Assembly: GCF_022095675.1 (NCBI RefSeq)
Contig: NZ_JAHYSG010000019.1
Location: forward strand, 62,001 to 126,000
Source: Dactylosporangium sp. AC04546
Lineage (GTDB): Bacteria > Actinomycetota > Actinomycetes > Mycobacteriales > Micromonosporaceae
DNA length: 64,000 nucleotides
Direction of reading: 5' to 3'
The first letter of the stretch is position 1. Every line of letters begins with the position of its first letter. Shown in pieces: positions 49,237-57,253 of this stretch. Under the pieces are notes generated by a model. The model was not told the DNA's origin, made no database searches, and saw only the letters and a program-made list of their open reading frames with translations. The translations under genes and the position numbers were made by a program.

Positions 49237-51042
49237 GTGGTTCCGGTGGAGGTTGACGTCGTTCGGGTCGTGGCGCTGGCGCGTGCGGTGTGCGCGGCGG
49301 CGCATGTCGAAGGGTGGCTGACGTCGCCCGTTGCGGCATCGTCAGCGCTGCAGCGGGCGGTTCGGCAACTCGCTGACGTGCTCAACACGTCGGATGGTCA
49401 GCATGGTGTACCGACCATAGACGATCTGCTGTCGTTCGCATCCACGATCGACGACGACGGCTACCGGGCGTCGGCGCTTGCCGACCTTGTGCCCTACGTC
49501 GACGAGGCCCAGCGGTCGCGGCTGCTCGCCGCCGGGCACGCAATCCACGACGAGTACCAGCGCTGCCGGGTGTTCGCAGCGGTCGCGCTGCGGGCCTCTG
49601 CACCCCAATTGGCTGACATCCTCGCCGCCGTACACGGATTCGAATTCTCCAGGAACCGCATGTTCGGGCTGCGGGTCCTGCTGCCGTATGTTGCCGGCGC
49701 CGACCGGAACGTGGTCATCAATGCGGCCGTGGACGCGATCGAGGAGAATGGCGAGTTCTACTTCGCGTCGGCGACGCTCGAACAGCTCGCGCCGCACCTG
49801 ACCCCGGCCCAGATCGACCGGGCCCTCGCCGCGGTGGGCCGGTCGGTGACCAGCGAGACCGACCAATCGAATCTCCTGACCGGGTTCGCATCGCTGCGGC
49901 CGCACGCGTGGTGGGGTGAGGCCGTGGCCGCGGCGGCGGCCATCGAGCAGCAGAACCTGCGCGCGGTCACGCTGATCGGCCTCGCGCAGCAGGCGCCCGC
50001 CGAGCACCTCGACGCGGTGCTCGCCGCGGCCCATGCCATCGGCGACGCCAGCACCCGGGCCCGCGCGCTGGCCGGGGTCATACCGCACCTGCACGAACAT
50101 CAACGTGCCGCAGCGATCGACGCCGCCATCGATATCCTGCTCACCGCGCCGGTCGATGATTCGTTGCGCGGCATAGCGCTCAGCATGCTGCTGCCGCTGC
50201 TCGACCAGGACCAGATTGCCGCCATCCTCGATCATGATGCCCGCGGCCCGCGCTCGACTGGCTGGTCGTTGGTATTGGCGGCGCCGTACGCCGGCCCGCA
50301 GCACCTGGCCACGGCTCTGGCCGCCACGATCGCACCGGATCGACTTGGTGACCCACTGACCAATGTCCCGATGACGTTGCGCTACGAGTTCGGCAAGCTC
50401 CTCGAGCACCTGCCGGTCGACCAGCAGAACGCGGGAGCGGTGAGCGCCATCTCGCTTCGCGGTCAGCTCGGCGACTTCGCCTGGAGCGACCGCCTGCGGG
50501 GGTTGGCCGCGTACCTCACACCGCCACAGCTGGACCAGCTCCTGACCTCGATGGACGCGCTCGAGGCCTCCGCAGCCGGCACCGCGATCGCGAACCTCGC
50601 CGCTCACCTCACCCCCGGCCAGCTCGACACCGCGCTGACCATGATCCCCGCCATCGACATCGAGTACAGCCGCGGTATCGCCCTTGCCGGCATCGCCCCA
50701 TTTCTGACCGACGACGCTCACCTCGAGCGGCTCGTCGCCGCCGTGCTCGATCTGCACGACCCGGAGACCCTCGTCGACACCGTCACCGCGGTCCTGCCGC
50801 ACACCTCCGCCGCGCAGCAGGCACTGCTCGCCCAGACCGCGCTGCATGCGGCCACCGCCATCGACGACCCCGACAGCCGCGCCGGCGCATTGCTCACGCT
50901 CGCCGCGGCGGACCCGAGCCGCCGCGACGCCGCACTGGCTCGCGCCTTCGCCGCGATGACCACCATGACCGACGCGAACGCCCAGGTCCGCATGCTCAAC
51001 CGCATCGTCCCACTCGCCACCGCAGCACCTCAACCACACTGA
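49237..51042 (+). CDS. HEAT-like helical repeat protein
   Basis: About 601 residues made of roughly 13 repeats of some 40 residues with the pattern I-x-D-x-x-x-R-A-x-A-L-A-x-L-x-P-x-L-x-x-x-Q-x-x-A-A-L-x-A-A (for example A-I-G-D-A-S-T-R-A-R-A-L-A-G-V-I-P-H-L). Similar repeats form the C-terminal sensor halves of STAND/NB-ARC ATPases, but no ATPase domain is attached or adjacent. The start is uncertain: several GTGs (49237, 49246) and a TTG at 49201 are in frame and none has a ribosome-binding site. The role may be ligand or protein sensing. Confidence 0.65.
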   Translation: MVPVEVDVVRVVALARAVCAAAHVEGWLTSPVAASSALQRAVRQLADVLNTSDGQHGVPTIDDLLSFASTIDDDGYRASALADLVPYVDEAQRSRLLAAGHAIHDEYQRCRVFAAVALRASAPQLADILAAVHGFEFSRNRMFGLRVLLPYVAGADRNVVINAAVDAIEENGEFYFASATLEQLAPHLTPAQIDRALAAVGRSVTSETDQSNLLTGFASLRPHAWWGEAVAAAAAIEQQNLRAVTLIGLAQQAPAEHLDAVLAAAHAIGDASTRARALAGVIPHLHEHQRAAAIDAAIDILLTAPVDDSLRGIALSMLLPLLDQDQIAAILDHDARGPRSTGWSLVLAAPYAGPQHLATALAATIAPDRLGDPLTNVPMTLRYEFGKLLEHLPVDQQNAGAVSAISLRGQLGDFAWSDRLRGLAAYLTPPQLDQLLTSMDALEASAAGTAIANLAAHLTPGQLDTALTMIPAIDIEYSRGIALAGIAPFLTDDAHLERLVAAVLDLHDPETLVDTVTAVLPHTSAAQQALLAQTALHAATAIDDPDSRAGALLTLAAADPSRRDAALARAFAAMTTMTDANAQVRMLNRIVPLATAAPQPH

Positions 51043-51230
51043 GCGGCACAGAGCTCAGCCAACGACGCCCCGTGGCCGCCTCGTCGATGCTCGACGCCAC
51101 CAGCTGATATCAGAGGTCTGCAAAACCGTCCACGGCCAGCGACCACACGCTTGCTCATCGGCACGATCGGAAGCTCCGGCTCGCCGCGTCATTCACCGTC
51201 GGTAACGCTTGTGACCGGCCTCGATCGCCC

Positions 51231-51259
51231 GCAGCGGCAGATCCGTGCACGTGATCAAG
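51231..51259. repeat. ACGTGATCA-type intergenic motif, copy 3 (extended)
   Basis: The segment CAGCGGCAGATCCGT plus ACGTGATCA (51231-51257) matches 53950-53976 at 23 of 27 positions, the longest pair in the set. It lies in the 396-bp gap between the HEAT-like and propeller-like genes, which otherwise shows no convincing gene. Confidence 0.45.
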
Positions 51260-51438
51260 CTGCGACCGTTCGTCGACTGACACAGGCAGCGAGCAGGACA
51301 TGAACGGGCACCGGCTCACGCACAGGTGACGCAGGTGCGAGCAGACGGGCGGGCTGCGAGGCGACCAGCGGGGATCTGGCGGCACAGCCGCGACCTTGCC
51401 GATGCTCAATGCAACAGTGCCGGTACGGTGTCGCAACT

Positions 51439-52323
51439 ATGGAGCCCGACGGCATGATCTTCTATGCGGTGACCGCGCTGTCGGCGAACGCAGCGGCCGT
51501 CGTGGCGATGCCCGAGGGCGCGGGCGACGGTTGCGACGGGGACGAGTCGAGCTGTGTGTTGGTGTCGACATCCGGCGGCTGGGTGGCCGCTCCGCCCGTT
51601 CCCTGGCCCACCGTTGCGTGCCTGGATACCGAGGACGCGTTGGTCAACGTCGGACTCTATGGCCACCTTCAGCATCTGCCCTGGGCGGGAGGGGAGATCC
51701 GCGAGACGCAGCTGCCCACCTCACCGGCGTTGCCGCTGCGGGTGCAGGGAGCGCGTAGGGTCGGCGACCTGCTCTACGTGTGTGGAATGCAGCGCCAGGT
51801 TCTCGTTTCGCCGGACGGCAGCTCGTGGGCGACGATGAACGATGGACTGGAGCCCGGCCCCGACGAGCCGGTGACGTCTCTGTCGAATCTCGCGGGAAAC
51901 GGCACGAGCCTGGTCGCGGTGGGGCTTCACGGATCCGTCTACCGCAGTGACGGCGGGCCGTGGCAGCCGCTGGTGTCCGGAGTCCGGTCGTGGCTGAAGG
52001 ATGTGGCCTGGCATGAGGGCGCCTTCTGGATCTGCGGGAAGAACGGACTGCTGCTAACCGGCGACGTCCGGTCCCCCCAGAAGCTCACCCGAATTCACTC
52101 GGGTACCACTGGGACGCTGCATGCCCTGAAGACCTTCCAGGGGAGGCTGTACGCTCTCGGCGATAACGGCCTGTTCCGGATCGACGGGACGTCCACGATT
52201 CCCGTGACCACGCCGGGAACTCCGCGCGCTATTGATGTCTGCGATGACGCGTTGTGGGTCGTGACGGAGCAGCGCGACCTGTTCGTCTCGGACGACGGCG
52301 AACACTTCGCCAGGCGTGGTTGA
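51439..52323 (+). CDS. Beta-propeller-like protein
   Basis: 294 residues with about six four-stranded blade repeats of the form L-V-A-V-G-L-H-G-S-V-Y-R-S-D-G-G-x-W, L-Y-V-C-G-M-Q-R-Q-V-L-V-S-P-D-G-S-S-W and L-F-V-S-D-D-G-E-H-F. These resemble photosystem-assembly-factor or sialidase-like propellers. No signal peptide, so it is cytosolic. Start at 51439; TACGGT ends 9 bp upstream, suggesting a leaderless transcript. Unknown ligand; it may act with other island proteins. Confidence 0.65.
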   Translation: MEPDGMIFYAVTALSANAAAVVAMPEGAGDGCDGDESSCVLVSTSGGWVAAPPVPWPTVACLDTEDALVNVGLYGHLQHLPWAGGEIRETQLPTSPALPLRVQGARRVGDLLYVCGMQRQVLVSPDGSSWATMNDGLEPGPDEPVTSLSNLAGNGTSLVAVGLHGSVYRSDGGPWQPLVSGVRSWLKDVAWHEGAFWICGKNGLLLTGDVRSPQKLTRIHSGTTGTLHALKTFQGRLYALGDNGLFRIDGTSTIPVTTPGTPRAIDVCDDALWVVTEQRDLFVSDDGEHFARRG

Positions 52324-52337
52324 TCGCGCGAGCCGTG

Positions 52338-52683
52338 TTCGGCTGGGGTGCCGGGATGGCGGACGAACAGGTGTTGATGGAAGTGCGGGACAGCCATGCC
52401 GACGATCGCGGAGAACACGAAGTCGGCACCCAGTTCGGTGCGGAGCCCGACCGCGGCGCGCCGCACCGATCGTTTCAGCCACACCGTCGGTGAGGTCGGC
52501 GAGATATGGCACGTGCCGACGGGTCTCCACATACAGGTAGCCGAGCACGGCTGTGCCGTCTTCACCAACGGGCCGGTGAGAGATCAGCACGTGCTCGTCC
52601 TCCCAGACTATCGGCCCGACCAGCGGCCCCTGGCCGCGATGCTTGGCGCAGATCAAGCAGTCTGGCTTTGGTTGCTCGGTCAT
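52338..52683 (-). pseudogene. HIT-domain protein, frameshifted and truncated
   Basis: N-terminal part in one frame: C-L-I-C-A-K-H, V-W-E-D-E-H-V-L-I-S-H, G-Y-L-Y-V-E-T-R-R-H-V-P-Y-L-A-D-L. After a switch near 52465 the other frame gives L-G-A-D-F-V-F-S-A-I-V-G and the HIT motif P-H-F-H-Q-H-L-F-V. Homology ends at G-T-P-A-E, where the sequence meets the propeller gene. HIT proteins hydrolyse nucleotide conjugates; this copy is broken. Confidence 0.7.
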
Positions 52684-52884
52684 GACCATGACCGCACCGT
52701 AGCCCACCAGCTCAGCAACCCGCTGAACTGGCGGAGTCGGCCAAAGCCGTTCGTTGATGGCTCTCCGCGCGGTTTACGGGCGGCCTGGCGACGCGGTGTG
52801 GTGGTACATCATCGGGCCAGGTGCCAGGTGGACGGCGCGCAGTATCCTCGGCGCCCAGAGCCTCGCGTCCCAGGAGAAGCATGC

Positions 52885-53730
52885 ATGCCGCGACGACGAT
52901 CTGGTGGCGGAACGGCGCCTCGACCACGCAAGCCACCGGCGACGCCGGCCACGGAATCCCCGGCACCAAAGCAGCCCGCTCGAGAACTGCCGCAACCCCG
53001 AGCATCGACCACAGCCCTGCACAGCAGACCCACCACGGAGCAAGGTGCACGTCAACGGGGCCTTGACCAGGCTTCCGTCACGTTCGTCGTCGCGCTGCTC
53101 GGGATCGTCGCCGCCGGCTTGCTGATCAACGAAGGAAGCGCTGATCTCGTGCGAGCGGGGCGCATCTGGGTCGAGGGGCGTTCAGCCTCGGCCGAACCGC
53201 TGTGGGGCAAGACCGTGCTTTGGTGGGCCAGGGCCGGAAAGATCCTGCAGTTCGCGGCCGGGCTGGTGGTGATCCTCGACCTGATCGGGCCGGAACGCCT
53301 GCGAGGCGTCGGGCGGCGAACGGGCGAGCAGGCCGCAGCAGTCCGGGCCCAGTTGATCCGTATGCGTGCGATGCCGGAACAGACACCCAACGGCGCCGTG
53401 CACATGGCGTTCGGGGTTTTCCTCTTCGGTATCAACGCCTTCCTGCTGGTCCTGCTCGCCATCGACTGGTCACGGGTCACTCAAACCCCTACGGCGATCG
53501 GCCCGTACGTGGTAGCGCCGATCGTGCTGCTGGTCTTTCTCGCCGTCGGCCAGCCCGAGCGGACCGCTGGCGCCCGACTCCCGCTACTCGGACTGAGCTG
53601 GCTGGTGGCGTGGCTCCTGCTCGGGCTCCCTGCAGCGGTGCTGGACAAGGCCAACCCGGGCCACATCCTGCGCTGGCTAGGTCTGCTTGTCTTCATCGTC
53701 GGGTTCGGCCTCGACCTCCTGGGATCCTGA
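52885..53730 (+). CDS. Multi-helix membrane protein with basic N-terminus
   Basis: 281 residues. A 70-residue Arg/Pro/Thr-rich cytosolic tail is followed by about six membrane helices (F-V-V-A-L-L-G-I-V-A-A-G-L-L-I, F-A-A-G-L-V-V-I-L-D-L-I-G, F-G-V-F-L-F-G-I-N-A-F-L-L-V-L-L, and others). AGGAGA lies just before the ATG at 52885. No transporter signature is seen. The upstream in-frame extension overlaps the HIT remnant and was rejected. Confidence 0.65.
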   Translation: MPRRRSGGGTAPRPRKPPATPATESPAPKQPARELPQPRASTTALHSRPTTEQGARQRGLDQASVTFVVALLGIVAAGLLINEGSADLVRAGRIWVEGRSASAEPLWGKTVLWWARAGKILQFAAGLVVILDLIGPERLRGVGRRTGEQAAAVRAQLIRMRAMPEQTPNGAVHMAFGVFLFGINAFLLVLLAIDWSRVTQTPTAIGPYVVAPIVLLVFLAVGQPERTAGARLPLLGLSWLVAWLLLGLPAAVLDKANPGHILRWLGLLVFIVGFGLDLLGS

Positions 53731-53783
53731 GCGCCGCGTCACGTCCGCTCAGCCGTGCTCAGGGTCGCTTCGTCGGTGACTTC

Positions 53784-53814
53784 GGGACCCCATTTTCTGG
53801 CGAGTCTGGGTCCC
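53784..53814. repeat. Inverted repeat resembling an IS end
   Basis: GGGACCC (53784-53790) and GGGTCCC (53808-53814) flank a T-rich spacer containing CATTTTCTGGCGAG, a pattern reminiscent of subterminal repeats of IS21-like elements. No transposase gene is present, so at best it is an element remnant. Part of the 856-bp gap 53731-54586. Confidence 0.25.
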
Positions 53815-53949
53815 ACCAGCCGACGGCCGGTTCTTGTGTTCGTGAGTTTGGGCCCAGTCACGGGGCGGGCAAGGACAAGACAGCGGGCCGACGCAGTGCG
53901 TGTCGCTTGCGTGCGGCACGTGGCGCTTAGGGCGCGCCGCAGCGCTCGA

Positions 53950-53977
53950 CCAGCGGCAAATCCGTAAACGTGATCAT
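53950..53977. repeat. ACGTGATCA-type intergenic motif, copy 4 (extended)
   Basis: CAGCGGCAAATCCGT plus ACGTGATCA; see the copy at 51231. Here the core is followed by TGG rather than AG. Confidence 0.45.
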
Positions 53978-54365
53978 GGTGGCGTGGACCCGATGACGCC
54001 GTCAATCGGCGACCGCAATCCAGCTCCGCGACGTCGTCGGTCGGGCGCGCCGAGACAGCAGCGAACCGGCGCCAGATTCGCCCAGGCGGGACGTCCGACG
54101 GGCGGGGTTCGGTGCGCCTGCCAGCGAACTACGCCGACAGGCTGCGCTACGACAGGGGTCATCACCATGCTGTCGGCGCTGAACCCGACCCAGACCGTGT
54201 CGTGCGGTGACGGCAGGAGGTCGGTCAGCCCGGACTGTGGCATCCACGGGCACAGATACGGGGCGTCGTCCCCGTTCATCGGCAGGATGTCGGTCTGCCG
54301 GACCTTGGGGATCCAGGGCTCTGGTGACCTCGGACCACGACGATTCCGAGGTCGTTCATGCGGTT
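53974..54365 (-). pseudogene. Unidentified gene remnant in the 53.7-54.6 kb gap
   Basis: A minus-strand frame open from a TAA near 54370 to 53974 reads protein-like: E-P-W-I-P-K-V-R-Q-T-D-I-L-P-M-N-G-D-D-A, then P-Y-L-C-P-W-M-P-Q-S-G and H-D-T-V-W-V-G-F-S-A-D-S. The first ATG is at 54279, inside the protein-like stretch, so the 5' end appears lost. The distal part loses this character. No family recognised. Confidence 0.35.
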
Positions 54366-54586
54366 CTTAGGCTAGATATGATTTTCGCTATCGACGAATT
54401 CTTATCTCGCCTGTCCGAGGGTGTGGCCCGCTCCTGGCTGGCGGCCTCATCTTCACCGGTACGCCGGCGGCATCGGCAATCTCGGCGTTTTCCCGAGCCC
54501 GGCCAGACACCGTTTAGCCGGTTGGAAGGCGTCGGTGAGAGCCGGCGACCTTACCGTCTGATCGATCCGTACGGTTAAGGAGAGCC

Positions 54587-56104
54587 ATGTCCGTGATAGT
54601 GCAGACCCGAGCGGGTGGGGTACGAGGCGTGACGGAGGACGGGATCTCGGTCTTCCGCGGCATCCCGTTCGCCGCCCCACCGGTGGGACCGCGCCGATTT
54701 CAGGCGCCCGAGTCGGCGCAGCCCTGGGACGGGGTACGCGAGGCCGACGTCTTCGGACCGCCGCCGCCCCAGTCGCGGATGGGTCTGCCGCCCAACGCCG
54801 TGCCGGCGGGGCCTATCCGGCACGACCCGACCGACTGGCTGACCCTCAACGTCTGGACGCCCGATCTGGGCGCCACGAACCTCCCCGTCCTGGTCTGGAT
54901 CTACGGCGGCGCCTACCGGTTCGGGTCAGGTGGTGACTACAACGGCCGCCCGCTCGCGGGCTCTGGCGTGGTGATCGTGACCGGCAACCACCGCGTCGGC
55001 GTCGAAGGTTATGCCCAACTCGACGGCGCGCCCGCGAACCGTGGCCTGCTCGACCAAATGGCGATCCTGCGCTGGGTCCAGGCCGAGATCGCGGCCTTCG
55101 GTGGGGACCCGTCGCGAGTCACCATCTTCGGCGAGTCGTCCGGGGCCGGCGCGGTCGCGGCGCTGTCGGTGATGCCCTCCGCTGTTGGACTCTTCGCCGG
55201 CGCCGTCGCGCAGAGCGTTCCCGGCACCTTCTTCACCACGGCACTCGCCCGTGATATCAGCGCCGAACTGGTCGCGCCGCTGGGGCTCGAACCGTCGGCG
55301 GCCGCGCTCGCCGACGTCGAGCCAGACCGCCTGCTGGCCGTGCTGAGGCAGCTCGACGCCCGGATGCCCACGATCGGGCGCTGGGGAAGGATCGCGCACT
55401 CGTCCACGCCGTTCTCCCCGCTCATCGACGGTACGGTCCTGCCCGTCGATCCGTGGCGGGGTCTCGCGTCCGGCGCCGGACGCGACGTGCCCCTGATGGT
55501 CGGGCATAACCGAGACGAGTGGCAGCTCTTCCACGTCATGGACGGCCAGCTGGGCAAGGTCACCGACGAGATGGCGACGGCGACGATGGAGGCATTCGGC
55601 CCCGGCCCCGACGCCCCGGCGCGCCTCCGCGCCGCCTATGCAGGGGCGAGCCCGGAGGAGCTGTCCGTCATCGTGCTGTCCGACCGCCTGTTCCGTGTGC
55701 CGAGCCAGCGCCTCGCCGCCGCGCAGACCGCCGGTGGCGGGCGGGCCTACCTCTACGAGCTGACCTGGCCGAGCCCGGCCGCCGGTGGCGCCCTGCGCGC
55801 CTGCCACGGACTCGACGTACCGCTCGTCTTCGGCGCGCTCACCGATGGCCTGGCCGAGTTCCTCGTCGGCAGCCCGCCCGACCCCGGCGCGATCGAGATC
55901 TCGGCCCAGATGCGCGGGGCCTGGGTCGCGTTCGCCCGCGACGGGGACCCCGGCTGGCCAACCTACGACGAGCGGCAACGGTTGACCCGCGTCTTCGACC
56001 GCGACCCGAACGGTGGCGTGCGCGCCTATCCAGAGGAGGTCAGCCGTGAGCTCTGGGCCGCGTACGAGATCGAGGTCGCCGATCTGTCATCCACAAAGGA
56101 CTAG
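54587..56104 (+). CDS. Type-B carboxylesterase
   Basis: 505 residues of the carboxylesterase/lipase (CE10-like) alpha/beta-hydrolase family. F-R-G-I-P-F-A-A-P-P-V-G near residue 23 is the type-B signature 2 region. V-W-I-Y-G-G-A-Y-R-F-G-S-G forms the oxyanion hole, F-G-E-S-S-G-A-G carries the nucleophile Ser (about residue 183), and C-H-G-L-D-V-P-L-V-F-G carries the His. It hydrolyses carboxylic esters; no signal peptide is present. GGAGAG precedes the ATG. Confidence 0.9.
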   Translation: MSVIVQTRAGGVRGVTEDGISVFRGIPFAAPPVGPRRFQAPESAQPWDGVREADVFGPPPPQSRMGLPPNAVPAGPIRHDPTDWLTLNVWTPDLGATNLPVLVWIYGGAYRFGSGGDYNGRPLAGSGVVIVTGNHRVGVEGYAQLDGAPANRGLLDQMAILRWVQAEIAAFGGDPSRVTIFGESSGAGAVAALSVMPSAVGLFAGAVAQSVPGTFFTTALARDISAELVAPLGLEPSAAALADVEPDRLLAVLRQLDARMPTIGRWGRIAHSSTPFSPLIDGTVLPVDPWRGLASGAGRDVPLMVGHNRDEWQLFHVMDGQLGKVTDEMATATMEAFGPGPDAPARLRAAYAGASPEELSVIVLSDRLFRVPSQRLAAAQTAGGGRAYLYELTWPSPAAGGALRACHGLDVPLVFGALTDGLAEFLVGSPPDPGAIEISAQMRGAWVAFARDGDPGWPTYDERQRLTRVFDRDPNGGVRAYPEEVSRELWAAYEIEVADLSSTKD

Positions 56105-56348
56105 CGGCTACCGCGGGTGCCACGGCCAGTCGACAATGAAGCCGCTGCGGTCGAAGCCCGCCCTCGGGAAGGCAGCGAAACGCCGACGCCGCACCGCCTG
56201 GCGTGCGACCCTGCGTAACGGACACGGCGACCCGGCGACCGCACCGGGTGCGGCAAATGAGGATACGACCGGGGGCGTCCGCGGTGAACAACGCCATGTC
56301 CGCAGCCGTTGTCAGCGGTCAGCCAGTTGGAAGTGCCAGCTGACTGCG

Positions 56349-56675
56349 TCAGTAGGGTCGCCCGGACAGCGCGGTCGCGAGCGCGGCGGCGAGGGTACGG
56401 GCGGTCGAGCCGTCCGGCTCGCCGCGGTCGGGGTTGAACTCCGTGACGGTCAGGCCGGCGCCGCCCGGATGGCCGACCAGGACGGCGAGCGCCGCCGTGG
56501 CGTCGGCCAGCGTGAGCCCTTTGTTGTATTCGGGCCAATTCGCGGCCGGAAGGTCGTAAAAGTCGATCACGTCGACGTCGAAGTGAAGAAGGAACCGGTC
56601 AGCCGTGGCCGTGAGGGCAGTGGCCGCCTCGCGGGCCGCAGCGACCGGGTCGGCGGCCACGGCTCGGTCATGGTC
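56349..56675 (-). pseudogene. Arginase-family C-terminal remnant
   Basis: About 105 residues matching the end of arginase/agmatinase/formiminoglutamase proteins: H-F-D-V-D-V-I-D-F (metal-binding D-x-D), a substrate loop, and V-T-E-F-N-P-D-R-G near the end. The first two thirds of the normal roughly 300-residue enzyme, including the G-G-D-H-S and D-A-H-x-D motifs, are absent and no start codon fits. Non-functional. Confidence 0.65.
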
Positions 56676-56735
56676 GCCATCGGCGTCGCATGCCTCATCG
56701 CGGCCGGCGGCATTCTGGCCCGTGCGGGCACAGCG

Positions 56736-56765
56736 CCGCCCGGCGCCCCGAGGGACGCCGGGCGG
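56736..56765 (-). terminator. Terminator of the metX-metY-CoA-binding operon
   Basis: CCGCCCGGCG (56736-56745) pairs perfectly with 56756-56765 around a 10-base loop. It lies directly after the stop codon of the last operon gene (56771). Confidence 0.8.
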
Positions 56766-56770
56766 TGTCG

Positions 56771-57253
56771 CTACTGCAGGCCGCCCCGCACGGCCGTGAT
56801 GCGCTGGGTGTTGAAGCCCAGCCAGTGCATCCGGCCCACGTAGCGCGCGTGTTCCACCTTCAGGCAGCGGTCCATGATGACCGTCAGGCCGCCCTCCTCG
56901 GCGATCTGGGCGCCCTCCTCGTTGATGACGCCGAACTGGCACCACAGCGCGGACGCGCCGATGGCCACCGAGGAACGGGCGATCTCCGGCAGCGCGTCCG
57001 GGGCGCGGAACACGTTCACCACGTCCACCGGGACCGGGACGTCCTCCAGGCGGGCGTAGCTCGGCTCGCCCAGAATTGCCGTCGCCCTCGGGTTCACCGG
57101 GATCACGCGGTAGTTGTGGCGCTTCAGGTAGTAGCCCACGAAGTAGCTCGCCCGGAGCTCGTTGTTCGACAAGCCTACGATCGCGATCGTGCGGGTGCCG
57201 TGCAGGACCCGCTGGATCGTCAGCGGGTCCTGGTAGCGGGCCAGGTCGGTCAT
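56771..57253 (-). CDS. CoA-binding protein (YccU type)
   Basis: 160 residues with a Rossmann CoA-binding domain: I-A-I-V-G-L-S-N-N-E-L-R-A-S-Y-F-V-G-Y-Y-L near residues 24-44, Y-R-V-I-P-V-N-P-R-A, V-D-V-V-N-V-F-R-A, W-C-Q-F-G-V and V-M-D-R-C-L. This stand-alone domain is related to succinyl-CoA ligase subunits and often sits downstream of methionine genes in actinobacteria. Its ATG overlaps the metY stop, so it is made together with MetX and MetY. Confidence 0.87.
   Translation of the reverse strand: MTDLARYQDPLTIQRVLHGTRTIAIVGLSNNELRASYFVGYYLKRHNYRVIPVNPRATAILGEPSYARLEDVPVPVDVVNVFRAPDALPEIARSSVAIGASALWCQFGVINEEGAQIAEEGGLTVIMDRCLKVEHARYVGRMHWLGFNTQRITAVRGGLQ

Noticed and set aside
53900..54370. 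156-residue plus-strand ORF in the gap before the carboxylesterase
   Set aside because: No ribosome-binding site and Arg/Gly/Ser-rich shadow-like composition; the minus frame is more protein-like.
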